A stretch of DNA of 64,000 nucleotides from Brachybacterium sacelli (GCF_017876545.1 NZ_JAGIOD010000002.1:1-64000), one strand, 5' to 3'; counted from the first letter of the stretch, positions 8,619 to 17,742 are shown. Notes: generated from the sequence alone by a model not told the origin. Translations and numbers: made by a program.

Positions 8619-8644
8619 TGACACCTACCTGCGCATCAGTCCCC
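8619..8644 (-). repeat. IS3 element inverted repeat, orfA end
   Basis: This is the inverted partner of 7375-7400. It lies 46 bases upstream of the orfA start codon and 37 bases from the end of the neighbouring zinc-ribbon gene. Confidence 0.85.
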
Positions 8645-8680
8645 CCAGATTCCCGGGGCACGGCATCGTTCGGCCCTGCA

Positions 8681-10141
8681 CTAATCCTGCGGTGGTGTTG
8701 CTCGGAGTTCCGGATAGGCACCCCAGGTCGCGTTCGTGCGAGCCGCGTGCCTGATGGCAGTGTTGATGCTGATGCCGAGGGTGTCCGCGACGATGCTGGC
8801 CGGTACCTGTTGGACGAGTTGGTCGATCCGTGCCTGCTGGGCCTTCCGGATCTGGATCCGGTGGCGGGCGAGATGTAGGGCGACGTTGGCTTCGCTGGTG
8901 TGGTGCTGGGGCGTGGCTCCGGGGAACAGCCATTCTGGTGCATCCCCCACGAACGGTCGGTGACCGCTCAGCTCCTCGAGATGTCGGCTAAGCAGGTCCG
9001 CGATGGCTTCGGGCAGCGTGAGCGGAGTCGTACCAAAGGCGATGCGAATGGTTCCATCGTGCGCCGTGATGTCGGAGAGGTGCAAGCGGACGCAGTCGGA
9101 GAGCCGTTGGGCGAACACGAGGGCGAGCAGGCCGATGATGCGGCTGCTTAGAGGGATGCTGTCGTCCTCGATGAGGAGGTCAACCTTGCTCCAGAGGGTG
9201 TCGTCCGGAACCGTAGTCGAGGGAATGGTAGGTGTGCGACGAGGCACGGTGACTGGGCCGGTTAATCCCCGGCGCACTGCCCAGTTCAGGAACGTTCCGA
9301 CGGCAGCTTGCGAGCTATGGCCGGCGAAGTACCGATCCACCGTGGCCTGACTCAATGAGGGCAGGTCAAGACCGTGGTTGGTTATCCAGTACAGGAAGTT
9401 CGCGATCTTGCGCAGATCGGTGGCGCGTGTGTCGTAAGCGCCGGTCGAGAGAGTCCGCTTCGAGGATCGCTGGCGGAGCTTACGGAACACTTCCCAGTTG
9501 AAGTACTGGCCGACGATGGCCGCGTGTTCGGCAGGAAGGTCAGCGATGAACGTGGCGGCGAAGTTTTCGAGGTCGTTCAGTCGAACATCGATCGCGGGTA
9601 GCGTGCCGGCGCTGATGAGCATGCGTCGTAGGTAGCGCACTCGAGGCGAGGGGGGTAACGCGTCGAGCGTGGTGTGGCTGATCGGGGCTTGGTCTGTAGC
9701 CATTGCGCGCAGCGTCTCTCCGATGGGGTTCCGCCGTAGCCACCGTACGACCGAGCGTGGATCACGAGCCGTCAGGAGATGGTCGTACAGCGACGTCAGG
9801 CCCCGGTGAACGCCACCGTGACCGTCCGCAAGCACGTCACGGAGGCGAGCAGTCAGCCGGCAGGTGCCGCACTGCGAACCGGTGAGCTGCTCCTCGCCCC
9901 CACAGGTAGTACATGCGAATCGTGGCGGTACGCCAGCGCAGGCCGCACAGACGATCTGCCGAGATGGATCGTAGAAGGCAAGAACCTTGATGTAGCCGCA
10001 ACTCGGGCAGCGACCGGGGTGCCGACGAAGCCTGGAATAGCAGGCGTTGCAGATGCGCTGCTCGAGGATCACGTACCGGGCCGCGACTTCTCGAGCACAG
10101 CGGTCACAGCCGATCTGAACCGTGACCTTCTGCCGACTCAC
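8681..10141 (-). CDS. Zinc-ribbon protein of a tyrosine-recombinase module
   Basis: This 486-residue protein has twelve cysteines in six CxxC pairs within its first 95 residues (C12/C15, C31/C34, C45/C48, C65/C68, C77/C80, C91/C94), enough for three zinc ribbons. The middle to C-terminal part looks like a recombinase fold: an N-terminal SAM-like segment (DLRKIANFLYWITNHGLDLP) and LLALVFAQRLSDCVRL, which resembles the first-arginine box. I find no clear HxxR or catalytic tyrosine, so it is probably not catalytic itself. The last 60 residues include a helix-turn-helix-like stretch (ADTLGISINTAIRHA). It overlaps the upstream HTH gene by ATGA, and the integrase lies upstream, so the three form one operon. 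It probably acts as an accessory DNA-binding subunit; that role is inference. Confidence 0.65.
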   Translation of the reverse strand: MSRQKVTVQIGCDRCAREVAARYVILEQRICNACYSRLRRHPGRCPSCGYIKVLAFYDPSRQIVCAACAGVPPRFACTTCGGEEQLTGSQCGTCRLTARLRDVLADGHGGVHRGLTSLYDHLLTARDPRSVVRWLRRNPIGETLRAMATDQAPISHTTLDALPPSPRVRYLRRMLISAGTLPAIDVRLNDLENFAATFIADLPAEHAAIVGQYFNWEVFRKLRQRSSKRTLSTGAYDTRATDLRKIANFLYWITNHGLDLPSLSQATVDRYFAGHSSQAAVGTFLNWAVRRGLTGPVTVPRRTPTIPSTTVPDDTLWSKVDLLIEDDSIPLSSRIIGLLALVFAQRLSDCVRLHLSDITAHDGTIRIAFGTTPLTLPEAIADLLSRHLEELSGHRPFVGDAPEWLFPGATPQHHTSEANVALHLARHRIQIRKAQQARIDQLVQQVPASIVADTLGISINTAIRHAARTNATWGAYPELRATPPQD

Positions 10142-10488
10142 TCGTTTGGGCGGTGCAGCCGAGGCCGGACGGGGCGCAGATCGCCTATCGTCGGCCCGGT
10201 GTGCTGCGCTGCTCCTGCTGCTCGGCGTGGTCGCTGGACCTGGACCTGGGGGATCTCGATGAGGTCGTTTGGAGTGCAGTCAAGGATTCGGCAGAGTGCG
10301 GCGAGCACTTCGACGTTCAATCGCTCGGGAGTCTTGGTCACGAGGCGGTAGATCTGTTCGCGGGAGAGCTGTACGCCTTGGTCTCGTAGGGGGTCGATCA
10401 GATCGGTGGTGTTGAACATCCCCGAGGTAGCCATGATCTGGCGCAGCTTCCAGGTGATCGGGGCGTCAGGTGTGGGAGTCGTCGGCAT
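10138..10488 (-). CDS. Small helix-turn-helix protein of the recombinase module
   Basis: This 116-residue protein has a Cro/C1-type helix-turn-helix (VQLSREQIYRLVTKTPERLN, then LAALCRILDCTPNDLIEI). The C-terminal tail is basic and proline-rich and probably disordered. Its start lies inside the end of the integrase gene (23-base overlap) and its stop overlaps the start of the zinc-ribbon gene, so translation is coupled. It may repress the module by binding the repeat at 11596-11610, or help assemble the recombination complex. Confidence 0.75.
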   Translation of the reverse strand: MPTTPTPDAPITWKLRQIMATSGMFNTTDLIDPLRDQGVQLSREQIYRLVTKTPERLNVEVLAALCRILDCTPNDLIEIPQVQVQRPRRAAGAAQHTGPTIGDLRPVRPRLHRPNE

Positions 10489-11585
10489 GGTTTCCTCCGT
10501 AGATGCGTGATAGTGCTTGGCTGATCATGCGGTTTTTGAAGTCGTCGCCGACAGAGGTGTATATCGCGGTGGTGGACGCGTAGGCGTGTCCGACCTGGTC
10601 CTGCACGAACTTTTCGGCGTACCCCCACTCGATGAGGTTCGTGACGTAGGTGTGGCGTAGAGCGTGCACGCTGAGCTCCCCGGGTAGCCCGGCTTCGTCA
10701 CGGATCTGGGCGAAGCGAAGGTCGATGTAGCGCAACGAGACCCGAGTCCCTCGTTCGGTCAGCCACAGGGGGCCCGTTGATTCGGTAGTGAAGCGGGGAC
10801 GAGCCTGGTCGATCCATTGGGCCAGACCTTCCGTGATCCAGTCGAGTTCGGGAAGTGTGCACCGAGCGGCGCCTTGGGCCCGATCCGTGAGCTCCCTTCC
10901 CCCAGCGCACCTCCACGGCTCCGAAGCGTCCGAACCGCGGGGCCGCACCGTTGGGCCTCAGGTCCGCTACATCTAGCCTTACCGCCTCGGCGCGACGCAG
11001 CCCGTATGCGTAGATGGTCTTGAAGATCTGGGAATCGCGCAGCGCCGCCAGGGCCCCCTTTCGACCGCGTCGGAGGATGACTTCGACTCGCTGGTCGGCC
11101 GCGGAGAAGAACGTCTCGAGCTCGTCGTAGGTCAGAGCGCGCCGCTGTGCGCGTCCTTCATAGCCGAGCAAATGTGCGAGCGTGTTCCACTCATGGCAGA
11201 CCTGCTGCGGCGTCGTTCCGAACCGCTCCTCGCAATCCACCGACCACTGGTAGCGAGGGTCGGTGAGGTAGTCGCAGAACAGACGGATGATGGAGTGGTA
11301 GCCCCGGATCGTGGACCGAGCCGCCGGATGCGTCCGCGACATCACGCGCGTGGTGTAGTCCTCAAGATCTCCAGGAGACCACTCCCACGGGTATCGGCCA
11401 GCGAACTCCTCGAAAGACCGGACGACTCGCTCCCTACTCCCGATGGTCCGCTCGGAGAGCCCTCGGCTGCTCTGCTGATCCGCCCAACCGGAGAGCATCG
11501 CGTCGAACACGAAGCGATGCTCGTCCAGCGCACGCACGTTGCGGAGCTCGCGAAGCGGAGATACACCAGGGCGGTTCTGATCCAC
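10466..11585 (-). pseudogene. Tyrosine recombinase/integrase, frameshifted
   Basis: Two frames together make one XerC/D-like recombinase. The first (11585 to about 10857) carries the SAM-like core-binding domain (TIGSRERVVRSFEEFAG) and the first catalytic arginine (YAYGLRRAEAVRLDVADL). The second, to 10466, carries HALRHTYVTNL (HxxR box) and the nucleophile region AIYTSVGDDF. The frames meet near 10850-10860. The upstream frame reads VHT and the other continues LPELDW, which fits loss of two bases (CT) from a CTCT run. I chose the GTG at 11585 because AATACT lies six bases before it; the ATG at 11621 is an alternative. It is probably inactive unless ribosomes shift frame or the base call is wrong. 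Confidence 0.75.
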
Positions 11586-11591
11586 GACGCC

Positions 11592-11610
11592 AGTATTGCA
11601 TCCGTTGCAA
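11592..11610 (-). promoter_or_regulatory. Promoter and overlapping inverted repeat of the recombinase module
   Basis: The -10-like AATACT (minus strand, 11597-11592) is six bases before the integrase GTG. The inverted repeat TTGCATCCGTTGCAA (11596-11610; arms TTGCA/TGCAA) overlaps it. The overlap suggests a repressor site, possibly for the module's own HTH protein. Confidence 0.35.
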
Positions 11611-11820
11611 CAATGATGCATCAAGCCTGGCCAGACGGGGGCAGATTCTGCCTTCGTCGACGTGCGCGGGGCTGGGGCTCTGCCAGCGGCGATGCAGCAT
11701 CTGGATCTGCCCGGCGATGACGTGACTGATCGAGAGCCCCGACAGACCATTGAAAGGAACCCAGCCGAACCCTCATAGGCAGAAACAAGGTTCAGCCTGC
11801 CCTGTTGCGTCCGCTAAATA

Positions 11821-12344
11821 ATGCCCAGTTGGCACAGCGACCACATCCGGCCGCACTCGGCCGGAGGACATACCTGCCTGGACAACGGGCAGGGACTCTG
11901 CGCGTACTGCAACGACAAGGAGAACCAGACCCGCAGCGTCGCGCGGGATCTCGACAGTCCTGGCCATCGCGTGAGATGGACCAGCCGCACCGGCACCACT
12001 CGCACCGTCGGCCCCACAGCCTTCACCACCCCCGAGCACGCGGTGCCCGACGGCGAGACCGAACGGGACCACACGACGCGAGGTGACACGAAGAGTGTTG
12101 GGGAGCCCAGGACATCGGGACCCCGCGCGGAGGGCGATGACTCCATCGCGGCGAGCGACGGCCACGACACGGAGCCGGCCATCGCTGCGCACGGCACGAG
12201 CCACGCCACGCGGGTACCGGACCTGCACACAGGCGGACCTGCGGCACCCGCGAGGCGACTCTCTCGCCGCCGCGGAGCACTGACCAGGCAGCCGGAGCCA
12301 GGTGCCCGGATCCGACCGTGCAGCGGTCGCCGTCCGGTCACCGC
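11821..12344 (+). pseudogene. C-terminal remnant of a DUF222-type HNH endonuclease
   Basis: The first 70 codons contain the HNH signature: SDHIRPHSAGGHTCLDNGQG, then LCAYCNDKENQTRS. A GHRVRWTSRTGTT segment follows, as in actinobacterial DUF222-HNH proteins, where similar strings precede the C terminus. The N-terminal DUF222 domain is missing. An in-frame TAA stands six bases before the ATG, so no longer frame exists. The reading frame runs on without a stop into hemL on the other strand, so the original 3' end is also lost or shifted. It marks the junction between the accessory island and the heme genes. Confidence 0.6.
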
Positions 12345-12365
12345 CCGGGCGAGAGCACCGCCCGG
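12345..12365 (-). terminator. Possible hairpin terminator after hemL
   Basis: A perfect 7-base GC stem (CCGGGCG/CGCCCGG, loop of 7) starts one base after the hemL stop. There is no T-run, so termination strength is uncertain. Confidence 0.35.
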
Positions 12366-12366
12366 A

Positions 12367-13683
12367 TCACGCCGAGGCGGCGGCCCTCGCGGCGCCCGGC
12401 AGCGCCGACGCGATCCGGTCCAGGACTTCCGGAGTGTGGGCGGTCGAGACGAACCAGGCCTCGAAGGCCGACGGCGGCAGGTAAACCCCCGCTTCGAGCA
12501 TGGCGTGGAAGAAGCGAGTGAAGGCCTCGGTGTCCTGAGCCTTCGCGTCCTCGTAGCCCGTCACAGGCTGCTCACGGAAGAACACGGAGAACAGGGTCCC
12601 CGCCGTCTGGACGACGTGCGGAACCCCCGCCGCGGTGAGCGCATCGGCCACCAATTGCTGCAGCGCGCGCGAGGTCGAACCGAGCCGCGAGTACGCCGTC
12701 TCGTCGAGCCCGGCGAAGGTGGCCAGGCCTGCCGCCGTCGCCAGCGGATTCCCTGACAGCGTGCCTGCCTGATAGACCGGGCCGGACGGGGCCAGCAGAC
12801 CCATCAGATCCCTCCGGCCACCGAAGGCCCCGACCGGCAGACCGCCACCGATCACCTTGCCGAAAGTCATCAGGTCCGGTGCCCAGCCCTCCCCGTCGAC
12901 CCCGTAGTAGCCCTCGCGGCTCGCGCGGAAGCCGGTGAGCACCTCATCGCTGATCAGCAGCGCCCCCTCGGCGTGCGCCGTCTCGGACAGGAAGCGGTTG
13001 AAGCCGATCCCGTCCTCCTCCTGCGGCGGCACGACACCCATGTTGGCGGGCGCGGCCTCGGTGATCACGGCGGCGATCTCCCCACCACGCTCGGCGAACA
13101 GTGCCGTCACCGCGTCCCGGTCGCCGTAGGGAAGCACCACGGTGTCGCGGGCGGTCGCGGCGGTCACCCCGGCCGAGCCGGGCATCGCGAAGGTCGCCAC
13201 CCCGCTGCCGGCTTCGGCCAGCAGGGCGTCGACGTGCCCGTGATAGCAGCCCGCGAACTTCACGATCACATCGCGGCCGGTCGCGGCGCGGGCCAGCCGC
13301 AGCGCGCTCATCGTCGCCTCGGTCCCGGAGTTCACCAGGCGCAGCTGCTCGAGGGGGCCGACCCGGGAGATGACCTCCTCGGCGAGCGTGACCTCACCGG
13401 CCTGCGGGGCCCCGAAGGACAGCCCACGCCCCGCGGCCTCGCGGACCGCCTCGACGACCCGCTCCTCGGCATGACCGAGGATCATCGGCCCCCACGACCC
13501 GACCAGGTCCACGTACTCGCGCCCGTCGGCGTCCTGCAGCAGGGCGCCCTTCGCGGAGGTGAGGAACGGCGGGGTCCCGCCGACGGAGCCGAAGGCACGC
13601 ACCGGCGAGTTCACCCCCGACGGGATCACCTGCTGGGCGCGGGAGAACAGATCGGCGGACGAGGTGCTGGAGGTGCTGGTCAT
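12367..13683 (-). CDS. hemL: Glutamate-1-semialdehyde 2,1-aminomutase
   Basis: HemL converts glutamate-1-semialdehyde to 5-aminolevulinate, the second step of the C5 pathway. The 438-residue protein has the class III aminotransferase features [14 protein letters not shown] near the N terminus, [36 protein letters not shown], and the PLP-binding lysine in [18 protein letters not shown]. The length is normal. AAGGAG lies eight bases before the ATG. It is the last gene of the minus-strand heme operon, 41 bases after hemB. Confidence 0.97.
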   Translation of the reverse strand: MTSTSSTSSADLFSRAQQVIPSGVNSPVRAFGSVGGTPPFLTSAKGALLQDADGREYVDLVGSWGPMILGHAEERVVEAVREAAGRGLSFGAPQAGEVTLAEEVISRVGPLEQLRLVNSGTEATMSALRLARAATGRDVIVKFAGCYHGHVDALLAEAGSGVATFAMPGSAGVTAATARDTVVLPYGDRDAVTALFAERGGEIAAVITEAAPANMGVVPPQEEDGIGFNRFLSETAHAEGALLISDEVLTGFRASREGYYGVDGEGWAPDLMTFGKVIGGGLPVGAFGGRRDLMGLLAPSGPVYQAGTLSGNPLATAAGLATFAGLDETAYSRLGSTSRALQQLVADALTAAGVPHVVQTAGTLFSVFFREQPVTGYEDAKAQDTEAFTRFFHAMLEAGVYLPPSAFEAWFVSTAHTPEVLDRIASALPGAARAAASA

Positions 13684-13724
13684 CAAGGGGGCTCCTTCGG
13701 GAAGTGCGGGGCGGGCTGTGGGGG

Positions 13725-14753
13725 TCACTGGAATTCGCGCAGGTGAGCGGGCAGCCCTTCCCGGTACCACCCGGCGACCTCGCTCGCGTAGTAGGTCAGC
13801 ACGGTCGAGGCCCCCGCGCGACGGAACGCCAGCAGGGACTCCAGCACGGTGCGGTCGCGGTCGGTCCAACCGTTCGCGGCGGTCGCTTCGATCATCGCGT
13901 ACTCCCCGGAGACCTGGTAGGCCCCCACCGGCACCGGAGAGGCCGCGGCCACCTCCCGCAGCACGTCGAGGTAGGGCAGGCCGGGCTTGACCATCGCCAG
14001 GTCGGCCCCCTCGGCCACGTCCAGCTCCAGCTCTCGCAGCGCCTCCCGGCCGTTGGCGGGATCCTGCTGATAGGTGCGTCGATCGCCCTGCAGCGAGGAA
14101 TCGACGGCCTCGCGGAAGGGCCCGTAGAACGCCGAGGCGTACTTCGCCGTGTAGGCGTAGATCGCGGTCTCGAGGTGCCCGGCCGCATCCAGCGCCTCGC
14201 GGATCGCGGCGATCTGACCGTCCATCATCCCCGAGGGCCCCAGCAGGTGGGCGCCCGCCTCCGCCTGGGCCAGGGCCATCTCGCGGTATCGCACCAGCGT
14301 GGCGTCGTTGTCGACGCGCCCATCGGCGTCGAGCACGCCGCAGTGGCCGTGGTCGGTGAACTCGTCCAGGCACAGGTCGGCCATGATCACCGTGGAATCG
14401 CCCAGCTCGGAGCGCAGTCGGGCCAGAGCCTGGTTGAGGATGCCGTCCGGATCGGTCGCGCCGGAGCCGACGGCGTCCTTGTGCTGGGGCACGCCGAAGA
14501 GCATCACGCCGCCGACGCCGCGCTCGGTCGCCTCGGTCGCGGCGCGCACGAGGGAGTCCATCGTGTGCTGGAGGACGCCGGGCATGGAGGAGATCGGCGT
14601 GTTCTCCTGCGCGCCCTCACGGACGAACATCGGCAGCACCAGGTCCGCCGGACGCAGGGTGTGCTCGCGCACCAGGGAGCGCATCGCCGCGCTCGAACGC
14701 AGCCGACGAGGGCGGTCGATCGGGGTGGGGCCGAGGGGGTCCGGGACGGTCAT
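13725..14753 (-). CDS. hemB: Delta-aminolevulinic acid dehydratase (porphobilinogen synthase)
   Basis: HemB condenses two 5-aminolevulinates into porphobilinogen. The protein has 342 residues. Schiff-base lysines lie in [13 protein letters not shown] (about K204) and [10 protein letters not shown] (about K256). The metal site reads [14 protein letters not shown] (about 126-139) and keeps two of the three cysteines of the zinc-type motif (C128, C138), with Asp in place of the middle Cys. This is intermediate between zinc-dependent and magnesium-dependent forms. AAGGAG is six bases before the ATG, and the start overlaps the hemD stop as ATGA. Confidence 0.97.
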   Translation of the reverse strand: MTVPDPLGPTPIDRPRRLRSSAAMRSLVREHTLRPADLVLPMFVREGAQENTPISSMPGVLQHTMDSLVRAATEATERGVGGVMLFGVPQHKDAVGSGATDPDGILNQALARLRSELGDSTVIMADLCLDEFTDHGHCGVLDADGRVDNDATLVRYREMALAQAEAGAHLLGPSGMMDGQIAAIREALDAAGHLETAIYAYTAKYASAFYGPFREAVDSSLQGDRRTYQQDPANGREALRELELDVAEGADLAMVKPGLPYLDVLREVAAASPVPVGAYQVSGEYAMIEATAANGWTDRDRTVLESLLAFRRAGASTVLTYYASEVAGWYREGLPAHLREFQ

Positions 14754-15538
14754 GGTGAGCTCCTTGGGACGCAGGGATGGGGAGAGTCGAGGGCGGTCAG
14801 CACCGCGCGGACGAGCGCCTCGTCGGTGGGTTCGTCGGCCTGGACGGTGGTGAGGAGCCCGGCCGTGCGGGCAGCCTCCTCGGTGGGCGTGCCTATCGTG
14901 ACCACGGCGGTCGAGGCGTGCACGCCGGTCCCGGCCGCGGCGCGGGCGATCATCGGACTGGTCAGCACGATCGCGGCGTGGCCACCGCTGCGCAGGGCCG
15001 TGGCGGTCGCGGCGGGCAGGGGGAGCAGCTCCGGACGGTACGCGGTGACCCGGTCGAGGCGGTAGCCCTTCGCGGCGAGCCCTTCGGGCACGGTCGGGGA
15101 CGCGGCGGCCGACGCCGGGAACAGGACCGCGGTCTCCCCGTCGGCCGGGGGCATCGCCTCCACGAGCGCCGCACCGGAGCCCGCTGCGACCAGGTCGGCC
15201 GGGGCGCCGGCGGCGGAGAGGGCCTCGGCGGTGCCGGCGCCGACGGCGAGAACCCGGGTGGTCGCCGGGACGTCGAGGCGCGGCGCTCCCGGCGGGAGGG
15301 CCGCCAGCAGCGCCTCGACCGCGGTGCGGGAGGTGATCACCAGGTGCGTGTACGCACCGGCGGCGAGGTGCCCGCACGCCGCGGTCAGCTCCGAGCTGTC
15401 CTCGAGCGTGAGGCGGACCAGCGGCCGATGCTCGACGACCAGGCCCTGCTCCTCGAGCAGGTTCACCAGGGCGTCCGCGCGCCCGGCCGGTCGGGTGACC
15501 AGGACGGGCCGGCGCGTCGTCGGCATCGGCGCGCTCAT
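14750..15538 (-). CDS. hemD: Uroporphyrinogen-III synthase
   Basis: HemD closes hydroxymethylbilane to uroporphyrinogen III with inversion of ring D. This family is poorly conserved. The assignment rests on size (262 residues), visible motifs (RPVLVTRPAGRADALVNLLE at the N terminus, HLVITSRTAVEALL, AVGAGTAEAL, VLTSPMIARA) and position between hemC and hemB. The start overlaps the hemC stop by one base (TGATG), and the stop overlaps hemB as ATGA. Confidence 0.92.
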   Translation of the reverse strand: MSAPMPTTRRPVLVTRPAGRADALVNLLEEQGLVVEHRPLVRLTLEDSSELTAACGHLAAGAYTHLVITSRTAVEALLAALPPGAPRLDVPATTRVLAVGAGTAEALSAAGAPADLVAAGSGAALVEAMPPADGETAVLFPASAAASPTVPEGLAAKGYRLDRVTAYRPELLPLPAATATALRSGGHAAIVLTSPMIARAAAGTGVHASTAVVTIGTPTEEAARTAGLLTTVQADEPTDEALVRAVLTALDSPHPCVPRSSP

Positions 15539-16536
15539 CAGGCCTTCGCCTCGGCCAGGATCTGGCCGGCGCCGCGCTCGAGCAGGTCCGCGGCGAGCTC
15601 GGTGCCGAGCCGGAAGGGCAGCGATCCGACGCCCGAGGCCGGGTCCTCGTCCGGATCGAAGGCGACGCGCGCCGACCCCTCGACCACGTGGGAGCCGTCG
15701 GGCCGGATCGCGAGCGCCCGCAGCTGCAGCTCGCCCTCGAGGATCTCCCCGTAGGCCCCGACCGGGGCGGAGCAGCCCGCCTCCAGGGCCCGCAGCAGGG
15801 CCCGTTCGGCGGTGACCGCGGCGCGGGTGACGGGATCGTCGACCGCGGCCATCCGCGCTCCGAACCAGGCCGGGGCGGTGTCCGGCGTGGTGCCGTCGAG
15901 CGCGGCGACCGTGGCCTCGACGGCGAGGGCGCCCTGGGCCGGGGCGGGGAGCATGATCTCCACCGGCAGCAGCTGGCTGATCACCGCGTCGCGGCCCACG
16001 CGCTGCAGGCCGGAGGCGGCCAGCACCACGGCGTCGAGGTCCGCGTCCTCGCCGAGGGCCCGCGCCAGGCGGGTCTCGACATTGCCGCGGATGGCCCGTA
16101 CGTCCAGGTCCGGGCGGGCGCGCAGCAGCTGCGCGGCCCGGCGCGGGGAGCCGGTGCCGACGCTCGCGCCCTCGGGGAGCCGGTCGAGGGTCAGCCCGTC
16201 GCGGGCGCAGAGGGCGTCGCGCGGGTCCTCCCGCGGCGGGATGCACGCCAGGCGGATGTCCTTCAGCGACGCGGTGGGCAGGTCCTTGCAGGAATGGACG
16301 ACCACGTCGACCTTCTCGTCCAGCAGGGCCTGACGCACGGCGGTGACGAACACGCCGGTGCCGCCGATCTGCGCGAGCGGGCTGGTGCGGTCGACGTCGC
16401 CGTGCGTGCTCACGTGCACCAGCTCGACCTCACGGCCGGTGCCCTCGACCAGTGCCTCGCCCACCTGCCCCGACTGGGTCAGGGCCAACGAAGAGGCGCG
16501 GGTGCCGATCCGGAGCGGGGCCAGGCCGGCCGTCAT
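15538..16536 (-). CDS. hemC: Hydroxymethylbilane synthase (porphobilinogen deaminase)
   Basis: HemC polymerises four porphobilinogens on a dipyrromethane cofactor. The protein has 332 residues. RIGTRASSLALTQSGQV is at the N terminus, followed by VHSCKDLPT, VGTGSPRRAAQL and the cofactor-binding cysteine in LEAGCSAPVGAY. The start overlaps the ferrochelatase stop by ATGA and the stop touches hemD, so the genes are translationally coupled. Confidence 0.97.
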   Translation of the reverse strand: MTAGLAPLRIGTRASSLALTQSGQVGEALVEGTGREVELVHVSTHGDVDRTSPLAQIGGTGVFVTAVRQALLDEKVDVVVHSCKDLPTASLKDIRLACIPPREDPRDALCARDGLTLDRLPEGASVGTGSPRRAAQLLRARPDLDVRAIRGNVETRLARALGEDADLDAVVLAASGLQRVGRDAVISQLLPVEIMLPAPAQGALAVEATVAALDGTTPDTAPAWFGARMAAVDDPVTRAAVTAERALLRALEAGCSAPVGAYGEILEGELQLRALAIRPDGSHVVEGSARVAFDPDEDPASGVGSLPFRLGTELAADLLERGAGQILAEAKA

Positions 16537-17702
16537 GAGGGCGCTCCCGCCGTGGCCGCCTCCCGCTCGCGCAGGTGGGCCGCGATCTCCGGGAGGGTGT
16601 CCACGCTCTCCCCGGCCGGCACCGCGGTGTCCGCAGCGACCTGGCAGCAGTTGTGGCCGCACACGTCCTCGACCGCCCCGAGCTCGGTGACCGCCACCCG
16701 CTCGCGCCCGGGATCGAGGTGCTCGGCGACGATGTCCGCGAGCGCGGCGATGAAGCGTGGATCGGTGCCGGCGGTCGCCACGCGGCGGAAGGCCAGCTGG
16801 TTCTCCTCGGCGGTCTCCTTCGCCTCGGTGTCCAGGTCCCAGATCACCTCGACGTGGTCGCTGACGAAACCGATCGGCACCACGACCACCGCCTCGGCGG
16901 AATCGTCCTCGGCGACCCGCTCGATGACGTCGTTGACGTCGGGCTCGAGCCACGGGGTGCGCGGGGAGCCCGAGCGGGACTGGTAGACCAGCTCCCACTG
17001 GGGCGTCACGGGCAGGTCGTCGTGCAGCTGGTCCATGACGTAGCGGCAGGCGGCCAGATGCTGCTGCACGTACCAGTCGCCGGCGGTCGCCTGGTCCGGG
17101 GCGACGGGCCCGGAGGCGTCGTTCATCGCAGTGGGGATCGAGTGGGTCGAGAACAGCACTCGCACCTGGTCGGTGTCGTGCCCGGCGCGCTCGAGGTCGT
17201 TCAGCGCCGCCCGCACCCCGTCGACCATCGGAGCCAGGAAGCCCGGGTGGTTGAAGTAGGAGCGGGACTTCTCGATGGTGATCTCCTCCAGCAGACCTGC
17301 CTCGTCGAGCCGGCGCGCGAAGTCCTCGCGGTACTGGCGACAGCCCGAGTAGGAGGAGTAGGCGCTGGTGATCAGGGCGAGCACGCGACGGTGGCCGCCG
17401 GCGTGGAGAGAGGAGATCGCCTCGGCCGTGTACGGCTCCCAGTTGCGGTTGCCGAAGTAGATCGGCAGGTCGATCTCGCGGGCGTCGAGCTCGGTCTCGA
17501 GCGCCGCGATCATCGCGCGGTTCTGCGCGGTGATGGGGGAGCGGCCGCCGAGGGCGCGGTAGTGGCCGGCGACCTGTTCGAGGCGCTCATCGGGCACGCC
17601 GCGTCCGGCCGTGACGTTGCGCAGGAACGGGATCACGTCGTCCTGCCCCTCGGGGCCGCCGAAGGAGGCGAACAGGATCGCGTCGTACTGGGTGGTGGTC
17701 AT
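16533..17702 (-). CDS. hemH: Ferrochelatase (coproporphyrin III ferrochelatase)
   Basis: This enzyme inserts iron into the porphyrin ring. Next to hemQ and hemY it most likely acts on coproporphyrin III (CpfC in the coproporphyrin-dependent pathway). The 389-residue sequence has ILFASFGGPEG, ITSAYSSYSGCRQYRED, the catalytic histidine in FSTHSIPTAM, and VVVPIGFVSDHVEV. The C-terminal CGHNCCQ together with the cysteine in SGCRQ is the [2Fe-2S]-type cysteine set typical of actinobacterial ferrochelatases. GGAGGA lies nine bases before the ATG at 17702. It follows hemQ by 40 bases. Confidence 0.95.
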   Translation of the reverse strand: MTTTQYDAILFASFGGPEGQDDVIPFLRNVTAGRGVPDERLEQVAGHYRALGGRSPITAQNRAMIAALETELDAREIDLPIYFGNRNWEPYTAEAISSLHAGGHRRVLALITSAYSSYSGCRQYREDFARRLDEAGLLEEITIEKSRSYFNHPGFLAPMVDGVRAALNDLERAGHDTDQVRVLFSTHSIPTAMNDASGPVAPDQATAGDWYVQQHLAACRYVMDQLHDDLPVTPQWELVYQSRSGSPRTPWLEPDVNDVIERVAEDDSAEAVVVVPIGFVSDHVEVIWDLDTEAKETAEENQLAFRRVATAGTDPRFIAALADIVAEHLDPGRERVAVTELGAVEDVCGHNCCQVAADTAVPAGESVDTLPEIAAHLREREAATAGAPS

Positions 17703-17742
17703 CGAAGAATGTCCTCCGTGGACGGGGTGGGGTCTCGGGTGC

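Larger units (their letters stand above)
7375..8644 (-). mobile_element. Complete IS3-family insertion sequence, 1.27 kb
   Basis: The two-gene transposase (orfA, orfB) is bounded by imperfect 26-base inverted repeats at 7375-7400 and 8619-8644. The outer 14 bases, GGGGACTGATGCGC, are identical in both. Starting from the inner TG, the ends also fit the family's TG...CA rule (7381-8638). I see no flanking 3-5 base direct repeat, so the target was probably rearranged after insertion. Confidence 0.9.

Noticed and set aside
934-11770. Shared string GGAACCCAG near 935 and 11757, as two ends of one element
   Set aside because: Only nine bases match and nothing around them aligns, so chance is likelier than a second IS end.
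13725-15377. Extended frames upstream of hemB, hemL, hemC and hemD
   Set aside because: The upstream parts are antisense or out-of-frame overlaps with the neighbouring heme genes. The chosen starts have ribosome binding sites or overlap the preceding stop.
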